Position numbers and translations under genes: made by a program. Of a DNA stretch of 64,000 bases, positions 39,616-48,813 are shown one piece after another. The stretch comes from Entonaema liquescens (taxonomy: Eukaryota; Ascomycota; Sordariomycetes; Xylariales; Xylariaceae). The stretch lies in the NCBI GenBank assembly GCA_902805475.1, contig CADCSX010000002.1:1-64000 (forward strand), given 5' to 3'. How positions within the stretch are numbered: position 1 is the first letter of the stretch; each line of letters begins with the position of its first letter. The notes beneath the pieces are model-generated. The model saw only the letters and a program-made list of their open reading frames with translations, did no database searches and was not told the DNA's origin.

Positions 39616-41058
39616 TCAGAACTGGCTCCCCCAAACAATTTTCGTTGCTTCCGTCAAGTCAGCAATGGCCTCGGCAGTAGGTGGCCATGAGAGCCAGACT
39701 TCCTCTACTCCGCCCGTACCATCATCCGGCACAAATTCGCGAAATAACTTGCCATCTTCCTGAACCTTGATGCGCCACCCCTGCTTTGCAGCTCCCGTTA
39801 TTGTCGTACATAGTGATGCTATCTCTTTATTTAGGGCCTGTGCGGCCTCTGATCCAACCTGGGCTATTTTATCAGCCCATCTAACAACTGATAGAAATTC
39901 TACAATAAACTTGTCCATCTCTCCTTTCTGACTAAGTCGCTGTTCCTCCCTGTCGATTAGGGGTGGCAAGACTCTGCTGATGCCTTCGCTCAGTAAGACT
40001 AGGCTATCGTAGGCTTGGGCGTAGTGGGTGCGCATGCCGTGCCAGGGAAGTAAGCCGTGGTAACCCGAGCAAAGTATTTCGTCGACTAAGTTGTGAGTAC
40101 GAATATTTTGCGGCTCGATAATGGATGTGAAGGTATTGAGGAAGATAGTGGTATCCTTCCTCGAGATCGATTCTGGTAGGTAATTTCGAGCATCAAAGTT
40201 TGGCTCTCCCCATCGCCACCACGCTGCCAAGTTTATCCATTTGGTCAACGCCTCGTTGTCCCAAGATCTTCTATGCTGGCTGTGTAGCCGGATATCGGCA
40301 CGCAGATTCTCCAGCATGTTGAGGATTTCAGGTGCACTTGTTTCAAAGTTGCCAGTTTGTCCAACCTTACTCGGTGGATTTAATGCTGACAATGGAGTAA
40401 GAAGGAAGTTCAGTTTACTGATTGCCGCGTCCATTTCTGAAGCAAATTCATCGTCAAGAGCAGCCCAGCTGTCATGTAGATGTTTGTGATGTTTAAGAAG
40501 CATGTCTTTCAAATTTCGTGTCGTTGCAATAGTTTTGATGAGAGTATGGGGTGGTGATGGCACTGGTAAATGGGATTCCGAGTAGGGAGATGAATAGCTT
40601 CCAAATAAATCTTTAGAAGTAGTGATGGTATTCGGACTGAAGACTACAGTGACCGACATGAATATAGTGAGAAGCACAATAGCTATGGTTAGAGGTTGGA
40701 GTACGGCGATAAGTCGGCGACGCCAATCCTGGGGAAGTAGGCCCACTAGCCCACTGGCTCGTCTGCCAAAGGACAATGGGTCAATGCTGTCTGCGGGATT
40801 TGGAGTCTGTAACAGCCCAGGATTAACAATCCCTCGGCGAGCCCGCACCGCTTGGGTAACGGTATTCCAGCGCTCTGATTCAAATCCAACATCGCCCCGC
40901 CACGATCGATTGCCTCGTCCCAGATGCAAACAGAGTGGCAACTCGGATGGTTCGAAGCGTAGGTCTCCCTTAGCATTTCCATGATAAACCAATATGATAT
41001 CTTGGGTTTCTCTTTCCGATACTTGGAGGCGAAGGAGAGACCAAGGAGTAGTAGCCAT
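39616..41058 (-). CDS. Uncharacterised membrane protein, divergent pair member A
   Basis: A single intact exon encodes 480 aa; the start is the ATG at 41058. Residues 1 to about 110 are soluble and contain a GRGNRSWRGD-type basic segment. One hydrophobic helix at about 116-140 (IAVLQPLTIAIVLLTIF) follows a DWRRR stop-transfer-like cluster. The remaining 340 residues are largely helical and rich in Leu, Glu and Trp, with amphipathic stretches and the Trp-rich piece LAAWWRWGEPNFDARNYL. No enzyme motif is seen. The gene is head-to-head with the 351-aa gene at 41596, which also has one membrane segment, so the two may share a promoter and act together. I recognise no family. It may be a lineage-specific accessory gene. 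Confidence 0.6.
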   Translation of the reverse strand: MATTPWSLLRLQVSERETQDIILVYHGNAKGDLRFEPSELPLCLHLGRGNRSWRGDVGFESERWNTVTQAVRARRGIVNPGLLQTPNPADSIDPLSFGRRASGLVGLLPQDWRRRLIAVLQPLTIAIVLLTIFMSVTVVFSPNTITTSKDLFGSYSSPYSESHLPVPSPPHTLIKTIATTRNLKDMLLKHHKHLHDSWAALDDEFASEMDAAISKLNFLLTPLSALNPPSKVGQTGNFETSAPEILNMLENLRADIRLHSQHRRSWDNEALTKWINLAAWWRWGEPNFDARNYLPESISRKDTTIFLNTFTSIIEPQNIRTHNLVDEILCSGYHGLLPWHGMRTHYAQAYDSLVLLSEGISRVLPPLIDREEQRLSQKGEMDKFIVEFLSVVRWADKIAQVGSEAAQALNKEIASLCTTITGAAKQGWRIKVQEDGKLFREFVPDDGTGGVEEVWLSWPPTAEAIADLTEATKIVWGSQF

Positions 41059-41595
41059 ATCTTATTATTCTTATAGGATCAGTGTGTTAGGTTCTGCTGA
41101 ACGCCCCTATGAGAGGGAATATTCGGCCTGTATCTACCAACTAGTTTGAGTTTTTCCGCACGGGAAAAAATAGAATAAGGGGGTATTTGAAAGCGAGCCT
41201 TTAAACAGTTGGCACATGGACCTAATTGAATCCCTATACCGATTTATGTTCTCAAACGTAAACTACCTCAAGTATAGTTAGATATAGTTATTGTTTTCTG
41301 TTTTGCGTTTGTTTGTGCTGCTCTCCACCGTAAATATCAATTCCGGAAGCAGAACTAACCCTTATGCTAGCACAAACAAAGGCTTTCACCTTATACTAGA
41401 TTGTATGATTCAAAGGAATTGAGAGCTAATAACAGAGCAATTATTTTCCAAATCCCTTTTCTTATTGACGATATTAGCGGGAATTCCCATTTTCTGTAGC
41501 CAAGGACTAAGTAACATCCGCTAATACTCAACCAATACCCTTACCAATTATTTTGATTAAGCCTACCACTTAAACTTCCAATTAGCGACACATCA
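41059..41595. promoter_or_regulatory. Divergent intergenic region between two membrane-protein genes
   Basis: These 537 bp separate two oppositely transcribed single-exon genes and must hold both promoters. CT-rich and AT-rich stretches are present, including CACTTAAACTTCCAATT just before the plus-strand start. No defined operator is recognised. Confidence 0.4.
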
Positions 41596-42651
41596 ATGGC
41601 TTCAGCCGCAGAAACCCCTCTAAGAGCTGGTCAAGACGACGAATATACGGGCTCACAATATGACGACTCGCAATATGACAGCTCCCAGGACGGCGGCACC
41701 CAGAAGGCTAGCCACCAGAAAGTTAGCTCCCAATACAATGGTTCCCAATTTAGCGATGAGAGCGACACCTGGATAAATTACGACGATTCTAGTCCAAAAT
41801 TAAAAAGCCCCATAACAGATGCTAAGAACTCACAACGAGCGTTAAATCAGAGCGAAGATTCCAGTAGAGATGGGGAGGATGAGGACTTGGAAGGCACAAA
41901 TGAAGTGAAACGAGGAGGAAATCTAAACCGGAGCTTGTTCACGACTGTATTACGCGTGCGGCCCAACACTGCTACGGATCCAGATAGAGATCTGGAGCAG
42001 ACAATCCTTATTGCGTTACATGCTGATTTTGAAGGGTTACCTCAGAATTTAGGAAGGGGACGAGACGGAGGTAATGAGAAAGGCAGACCGGAAGAAGACA
42101 GTGGCGTCAATGACAACCCGCCGCAGGCAACCCCAGCAGAACCCGCTCCCGGCGATAATAACGCACGACAGCCGCCAGCAGAACAGATTGCGGAAAGCAA
42201 TAACAATGTGCCACAGAGGCGACCCGCCGTAGTTTTCCACCTCTATCGTAATAGGGAATCGCAGTCGACAACAACGTGGCATGAAATTCGTGATGATTAT
42301 GTCCCTCTAGCCCCAGAGATACCGGATTGGGAATGGCAGGTAGGGGTCGAGGAAAACGGCAATAGAAGAGAGCTACAGGCGGAAGTCTTGGAACGGCATC
42401 CAATAGAAAACACTGCGAAAGGAGCTGGTGAGGGAGGTCGTTTATTAGCTCAAGACTGGTTGACCAAAACCTTTGAACGCGGGTCACATGTAGACACACC
42501 ACAGCGGCCTATCGATCCCAGGAATGATGTACATGAACAAGCCCAACATCATGGTGAAGAGGATCGAAGGATTGTTAGCCTAGCGTGTAGTCTCCTATTG
42601 ATTATGATGTTTTGGGTGTTCTATCTCCGTTCAAAGCTGTCAATACTCTAA
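41596..42651 (+). CDS. Uncharacterised SQY-repeat, probably tail-anchored protein, divergent pair member B
   Basis: A single intact exon encodes 351 aa. Residues 15-60 carry a short degenerate repeat built on S-Q-Y/F (GSQYDD, DSQYDS, SSQYNG, GSQFSD), rich in Gln, Ser and Asp. The middle is acidic and disordered, with many Asn, Pro, Glu and Arg. A more ordered piece, PLAPEIPDWEWQVGVEE, lies near residue 240. The C-terminus is one hydrophobic helix (about 326-344, IVSLACSLLLIMMFWVF) followed by a short basic tail, as in tail-anchored proteins. There is no signal peptide. The SQ repeats could be kinase targets, since SQ is the ATM/ATR consensus, but this is speculation. It faces the 480-aa membrane protein gene across a shared promoter region. 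No family is recognised. Confidence 0.6.
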   Translation: MASAAETPLRAGQDDEYTGSQYDDSQYDSSQDGGTQKASHQKVSSQYNGSQFSDESDTWINYDDSSPKLKSPITDAKNSQRALNQSEDSSRDGEDEDLEGTNEVKRGGNLNRSLFTTVLRVRPNTATDPDRDLEQTILIALHADFEGLPQNLGRGRDGGNEKGRPEEDSGVNDNPPQATPAEPAPGDNNARQPPAEQIAESNNNVPQRRPAVVFHLYRNRESQSTTTWHEIRDDYVPLAPEIPDWEWQVGVEENGNRRELQAEVLERHPIENTAKGAGEGGRLLAQDWLTKTFERGSHVDTPQRPIDPRNDVHEQAQHHGEEDRRIVSLACSLLLIMMFWVFYLRSKLSIL

Positions 42652-44626
42652 GTAGGCTGGAACGAGTCTTGGTATTGACAGGAGACGAAGATTAATGTCA
42701 AGTGCAGAACTTGACCACACATATAAATACGTAGCAGGTCGCTTAGAGCCTAACTAGTGTTATACATGGGTACCCAATAGAGAGTTACTTTCAGATATGA
42801 ATATTATTAAGTCTTTCTTAGACTACCTAGCCAGAGCGCGTGGGTGCCTAGTCTTGGTGACGACAGGTAAAGGTGAGATGTATTGTGTAATAAGAAATCA
42901 TAAAGACATATTCAAGCGTTCTTGTTGTATAGCAAAGCCTTTTTATATTGACTAGTCCAAAGGGTAATAGGTACCATAAGGTCACATGTGTCAAAGCATG
43001 GCTTGGGACTCAACAAACTAAGCCGCTAAATGAGGAGTCAAAAGTATATTCACTCGGGTCGTCGCCATGTCTTGATACTTATATGTGTGATGATTGTGGT
43101 GACGCTAAGGTAAGATAAGTCTCTTGAGATAGCTATGTTTATACAGTCAAATGATATGAAGGCAACTCCTTGGTCCAAGCCTAGGATAGTGCCATGCGCA
43201 ATCCAGGGTGCGTCTTAAAGAAATCCAAACGAATAGAGATCGCGCCCAGCTTTCTTCATTTTAGAATATGCGTACTGGCATACTTCATCGTGCAGGCGAT
43301 ACATTCTCGAAGGGATTTACCACTTAGAAAATTTCATCCTTATTAGATAAGTACCGAAGGTGTCCATGACAATAGTTAGTGAGCCTAAGTTTCGGATAAG
43401 GCCAACATATAATACGGGGTGCTCCAGTATCGAAACGATTGATACTAGGTTGAAATTCTGGGGAGACAAGCTAATACTTAGATACACAAATTGCTTGGGA
43501 AAGCAATGAGGGTTTCGTATCGTTGGTCGTATACATATCTTCAAGTGCGAGGACAACTAGGGGGATAATCTTTGGCGGCTTTTAGGCCAACCATATTGCG
43601 TCTATCTCCAGGATACTCCACCGTTTCCTCCCCGTACTTTGACATAGCCAAAGCCAATATAACGTCATCGGCTTCAAGGTACGATATACGATGCATTTTC
43701 GTATATCTCGTACTATGATACGATACGAAGTGTACGCATATACGACGGCGAAAAGATAAGTGGAAATTCACAACGTTAGTCTTCCAGTGTTAAGCTTAGA
43801 GATTACGATAGCCTAGTAAGAATACATGTTATATTCATCATCCCTTTAATTACTATCAGGACGACTAATCTTACCTATGCAACCATACTATCGGGCGCTA
43901 AATCTTTACCTACTTATTCCACCCTAAGTATTATAAGCTGTCCTAGGTCCTATGAACAACTACATATACGACAAAGGTGAAAAATGAGCTGGGTTCCCGA
44001 TGCGTTACCTATTCCTTGCTTGGGCACGCTGTAACCCACACGCTATGTAGTCAAGTAGCTATAGAGATCGTAACGGCAAATGTGTATCTAATACGAATGT
44101 GGACTTGGATTTAGATCTGCGGCTACTTTCAAACAGGATGTCCACCGACAAGAGGAAAAGCTATGGGTAGGTACCTAGGTAGGTAGGTAGCGCTACGCCG
44201 GAGCATTAAGTAGAGCGATATCAACACCGAGTCAATATAGTTGCCTAAACTACGATACCTAATGCGAAAATGTTCCTTTATACGAGAAGACCGACCACTA
44301 CTCAAAGCTGCACAAGTGCGAGGACGCGTAGTAGTGCATCCCCCTAAAATCTAAAATCACATAACGCAGAGGCTTAGACACGTTGGTTTCGATCCAATAG
44401 GTATTGGATCGAAATGAGGCAGCCTAAATTCAGGAGTTCATGCATTCCGGCCGATAAGCAGATCCCGATTATAAGAAATATAAGGGTGTACTTAAAGCTC
44501 GAAGTTTTTAATGACTTCCTTGACGAAGTATTTTGCGTTTACTGTTGCCGAAGACGAGAAGCAGGCCAACTGTAATTCGATCGTAAATTCACGCCCTCAA
44601 ATTGACGACGATTGATAATATACAAT
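42652..44626. other. Intergenic, about 2 kb, no gene recognised
   Basis: Short minus-strand frames at 43317-43556 and 43541-43771 lack motifs. The stretch contains a perfect palindrome (44387-44414), a TACCTAGGTAGGTAGGTAG run near 44171-44190, and a loose inverted repeat around GATATACG/CGTATATC near 43682-43707. Composition is ordinary. Confidence 0.5.
44387..44414. repeat. Perfect 13-bp inverted repeat with 2-bp spacer
   Basis: The arms TTTCGATCCAATA (44387-44399) and TATTGGATCGAAA (44402-44414) are exactly complementary with GG between them. It lies about 210 bp upstream of the RTA1-like start. It could be a dimeric regulator site or the scar of a transposon end. Confidence 0.6.
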
Positions 44627-45599
44627 ATGGCTGATGAAGCACCTTCTTTCGTATTCTATCGGTACCAGCCCTCTATGGCTGCTGCCATTATATTCATTGT
44701 TTTTTTCGCCATCTCAACTCTCATCCATCTCATAGTGCTCATTAGGAAGAGAACATGGTATTTTATTCCATTTGTTGTCGGATGTCTCTGTCAGTACTAT
44801 TTAATAAATACACATTTGTAATGTTTCATCTACAGGGAATTTACTCATTAATCAAACTTTGTATAGTTGAGACCGTCGGCTATATCGGGAGAGCAATGTC
44901 GTCACCGGAATATCCCAACTTCACTAAGAACCCTTATATAATCCAGTCGATCCTTCTTCTTCTTGGACCTACCCTCTTCGCTGCTTCTATCTACATGATT
45001 CTGGGGCGTTTAGTCGTTCTTCTAGAAGCTCAGTCCTATTCAATCATCAAACCACGATGGCTGACTAAGGTTTTCGTTCTCGGAGACGTTCTATCTTTTT
45101 TTGCTCAGGGCGGCGGTAACTATTCCTAACAGTTGTCCGATTTATACTCATAAACTTACATCCATTATATAGGTGGCGGGATTTTAACGCAAGCGAAAAT
45201 TGTGGATGACGTCCGTAAGGGCGAAAACGTCATTATTGGCGGCCTCTGCATATAGATAGTCTTCTTCGGCTTTTCATGATAGTCACATTTGTATTTCACA
45301 GACGTATCTCGAAAAATCCTACTCGGAATGCTCTAGCACTCCCTACGCCGTGGAACAAACTGATTCTAGTTCTGTATCTCTCCAGCACTCTAGTTATGGT
45401 CCGATCTATCTATCGTGTAGCGGAATATGTCATGGGTTCCGATGGCGAGTTACAATCCAAGGAGGCTTACCTGTACTGCTTAGACGCGCTTCCCATGCTA
45501 ATCGTCTCGCTTGCTTACAACTGGTTCCATCCGAGCAGAGTCGTGAATCGAGAATCGCACGAACGGATTTCTATCACGAGCTTAGAAGTACTGGGCTGA
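44627..45599 (+). pseudogene. RTA1-like lipid-translocating transporter, disrupted
   Basis: Seven-helix plasma-membrane protein of the RTA1 family, whose members are linked to lipid flipping and to resistance to toxic lipids and azoles. Exons 44627-44789, 44867-45115 and 45173-45599 join in phase. Landmarks are FYRYQPSMAAAIIFIVFF, WYFIPFVVGCLFETVGYIGR, YIIQSILLLLGPTLFAASIYMILGR, WLTKVFVLGDVLSFFAQGGGGG and MIVTFVFHRRI. Two defects occur in exon 3. A TAG at 45253-45255 stands where the family has Gln (GGLCIQ), a single CAG to TAG change. One base is missing in a T-run at 45271-45275 (FFGFF becomes out of frame). The downstream 107 codons remain open and conserved, so decay is recent or partly an assembly artefact. 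The stop makes a working full-length product unlikely. Confidence 0.85.
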
Positions 45600-45908
45600 C
45601 GTAGATTGCTTGTCTAAGTCCTGACATACCGAGATGCGCCGGTGCATACTTAGGACCGTCGCATATTTTCCGGTTTTAGAGAGATTCCTACAAATTTAGA
45701 AACTTCACACAAGCGAAGTAATTGCATCATCGCTTTGCTAAGCGAGTTGTGAGAGGGTGTTATAGATTGGGTAATTACGGGAGGTTCAAGATACGTTAAA
45801 TATATGGCGTGTAATGTAAGAGAACTATGATTGAAACATATGCAGTGAATAATTCTTAGGAGCTGTGCATGTACAATAAGGTAGAACAGCTCCTTCTTGG
45901 TGTAAAGC
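45600..45908. other. Short convergent intergenic region
   Basis: This is the space between the 3' ends of the RTA1-like gene and the tannase gene. Nothing beyond presumed terminators is seen. Confidence 0.4.
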
Positions 45909-47659
45909 CTAATATACCGGGTACTTGAAGGCGTCAAAATTGTAAGTCCATGATTCCGTAGATTTAAAATCGAATACACAGTCGAACTGCGTTCCATTAT
46001 TTGACCACGAAGGACGGAGAGGCCATTTGCATAAGACATTAACATCCCCGGCGTTTTCTAGCGTATCAGGGGCAACCCCATTCTCGGCCCAGTTGATGAC
46101 TGCTTGAAGCGTAGTTGCAGGCCAGCCGCCACCTGGTTGATCTCGGTTCCTCCCGCAATGAGATCCACCAGGAACGATATAGAGGCGGTAAAAGTCGTCC
46201 ATTGCAGCTATGCTCTGGTCATAGCTCAGATCTTCGTACATCGTGTTTCGGACAGCGTCATAATAGTGAATTGAAGATCCGGCAGGAATCGCGGGGTCCG
46301 CCTCTCCGTGGACGAGGATGACTTTACCTCCCACCGTCTTAAATGGGTTAAGATCTGGCCAGGTTGTCTGGAGCGAGTCCCCGTACTTTTGCATGCCGAG
46401 TGCCATCCAATCACGCAGCGTATCCGCTGTAATATTCTCGAAGCTATCGAGCGAATCTTTCTGCTCTAGATAAAGATAACGGGTTATCCACTGCGGCCCC
46501 AGCCCCGAGAGAGCAGGCCCCCATTCGCCTGTATCCTCGTTGAACTGGTTTGTCGCATCCGCGAAGGCGGAGCTGGGCTGAGGATTTATGTAGATTCGTT
46601 TGCCCTTGGAGTCTATCAGCCCATTTGTAAAGGCAGAAGCAACCGCTACGCCTTTAGCAGTGATGGTACCATTCTGTCCAGGCGTAGGGTTGAACCCCGG
46701 AAACTGACGCCGGCGCACAGACGAGGAAGCTCCCGGGAATCCGCCACTAGATGCCGGGCAGTAATATGGCTGGCCTATTGTCGAATTGTAGTCGAAGTTC
46801 AGCTTACACAGGTCCGACCTCGCAACGACCCCATCTACCTTGCCATCCAAGCCATCACAAGCAGCGATTGTTAAGTTGACAATTTTCTCGAGTTCGCATG
46901 GGGGCGGAAAGTAACCGATATCCTGTTCAATAACCCCGCCTGATAAATGGTTCGTTTGCAGATGGCTGAATCGAAAAGCAGGTGCGCCAGTGACGAGCCC
47001 ATCAAATTGATCGGCGAAACGTTGAATTTGACTCCATCCCTCGCGGCCACCTTCGGAACACCCTTGATAGTAAGAGTATATTCTTTCGCTACCGGATACG
47101 TTGAAAAAATTCCTTGCAAACTGCTTTCCGAGCGTAGCTAGCTCATGATGGGCCTGATATCCGAACATGTACGTCGCTTGCCAGTTGACCGTATAATTGG
47201 CTAGGAGAACTACCTTGTCGTGCTGGGTGTTGAAATTGCCGAACCCTCCATCCGTCATGCCCGACACGGCACCGGAGATAATACCAACAGGACTAAATGA
47301 CAACCCGGAATTAATGGCCAGCCCTCCTCCTCCCGTAGAGACGTATCGATTTAAGAACTTCTCCGGAGGGGAACAAGATATGATACGTGGACAGCATCGC
47401 TAACTATCCCATCATGGGAATAGGTAAACGTGACGTTACAGTAGTCGATGACAGTAGCCTCAAACCAATCGGAGCTAACTGATTTGTTAGTTGAAAGAAT
47501 AGCTGACACCGATGAGGTGTCGATAGTGACACCAAGCCCAAGATCCTGGATTGGCAATACGCCTGAAGCATAAGCAGGTGTACAGTAGTCCGAGAGCGAG
47601 ACAGCTCTCGCAACACCTGTAAAGGCACTTAAGCCTAATACTTTGAAGAGTGAAGTCAT
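45909..47659 (-). CDS. Tannase / feruloyl esterase family secreted esterase, one frameshift
   Basis: Secreted serine esterase of the tannase family (PF07519), which cleaves galloyl or feruloyl esters of plant polyphenols and cell walls. It is intronless, about 583 aa once read through. The start at 47659 gives a signal peptide (MTSLFKVLGLSAFTGVARA) followed by LSDYC. The nucleophile motif is YYQGCSEGGREG (Ser near residue 202); the acidic residue is in VHGEADPAIPAGSS; the histidine is in PGGSHCGRNRDQPGGGW. The cysteines next to Ser and His form the family's CS-D-HC disulfide. The frame breaks at 47368-47371, a run of four G on the plus strand where five would keep KFLNRYVSTGGGG in frame. Everything else is intact, so an assembly deletion in a homopolymer is as likely as a true mutation. 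Confidence 0.88.
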
Positions 47660-48813
47660 CGGATATACGGTCGGAGACAACACATTAGAGGAGCTAGCTA
47701 TGAAGAGGTTATCAGGTTGTGAGAACAAGTTCTGATCGAGAAAGATAAAAACATCGGGGGATAATTTTGCCTAATACACTTATAGGTAAGTGAGTACGCT
47801 ATATCCTAAATGATAAATGATGTTACTATGGCTATAATAGCCCACGCGTCCTTCAGAACCTCACTTGCCCCATTTAGAGACGCTGGAACATCGACATAGC
47901 AGCCAGGTGGGGTAAAATACTTACTTCCTTGACCATGAGAATATAAGGTAAAAGAAATGACGGCTTCATATTTCTTCCGAAGAAAGTGTCCATGATAATA
48001 ACTCTATGAATGCGTACATACCAGTTGAAGCAAAGATGGTACCTGTTACTATGGAACTGTATGTCATACCCCGTCAGGCCACCCACCCTCAATTCTATGA
48101 TCTAATCTAATCCGATCATCAATCCAATCTGGCATTTTTGTACTTATAAAAGGAAGTTACTCCATTTGATGAGCCGCTATAATATTAGTACCCTCAATTT
48201 CGAAGATCATATCTGAGTGTTAATTGTCTAGCATTTTCTTGATTTACAAGTGGAATGCCTAACAGGCGCAGATCGAGAAGCTAGAATTATCCGCCAATTA
48301 TATCGTTAGTCTTTAGTAGCTATGGAGAAAATCCTTGTAGTTATCTCCGCTAGGTACAGGTGAACATGACAGTCGGAACAATACGCAAGTCGACGGCCTG
48401 TGATTATAGCTTTACTAAGATAAGTTCTCAGGGATTAGACGAGGAAGATACCACGGACATTCAGACGAACGCATTCTTGGTGCCTTATCAATTATCATCG
48501 ATGATCTGCATAGTTGTTCATACGAGACATCTTTCATAGCAAGCCGGGATTTCATTAGGACGGACTTTTCCACGCAGACCCCTGTTAGTGAATCGGAGGC
48601 ATAACCTCAAACTACCAGTTAACCGTTTGGCCGTCCCGCCAAGGAATTCAATACGAGATATATCCCGTGTTACCCACGAATAGGTACGATTACGCATAGA
48701 AGTTCTTCAGAAAATGGATAGAAAAAAAAAATACAAAATAGGTAGTCGTCCTTTCCGGCTCCGCAGTCCACATAGATTTTGGGGATCTAGGATCCAATTT
48801 GAATGCCTTCGCC
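47660..48813. other. Divergent intergenic region, about 1.15 kb
   Basis: It separates the tannase (leftward) from the sedolisin gene (rightward) and so contains both promoters. No gene, repeat or RNA is recognised. An A-run of nine lies at about 48722-48730. Confidence 0.4.

Noticed and set aside
43317..43771. Two overlapping minus-strand frames
   Set aside because: No motifs, no intron logic and no homologous look; treated as intergenic.
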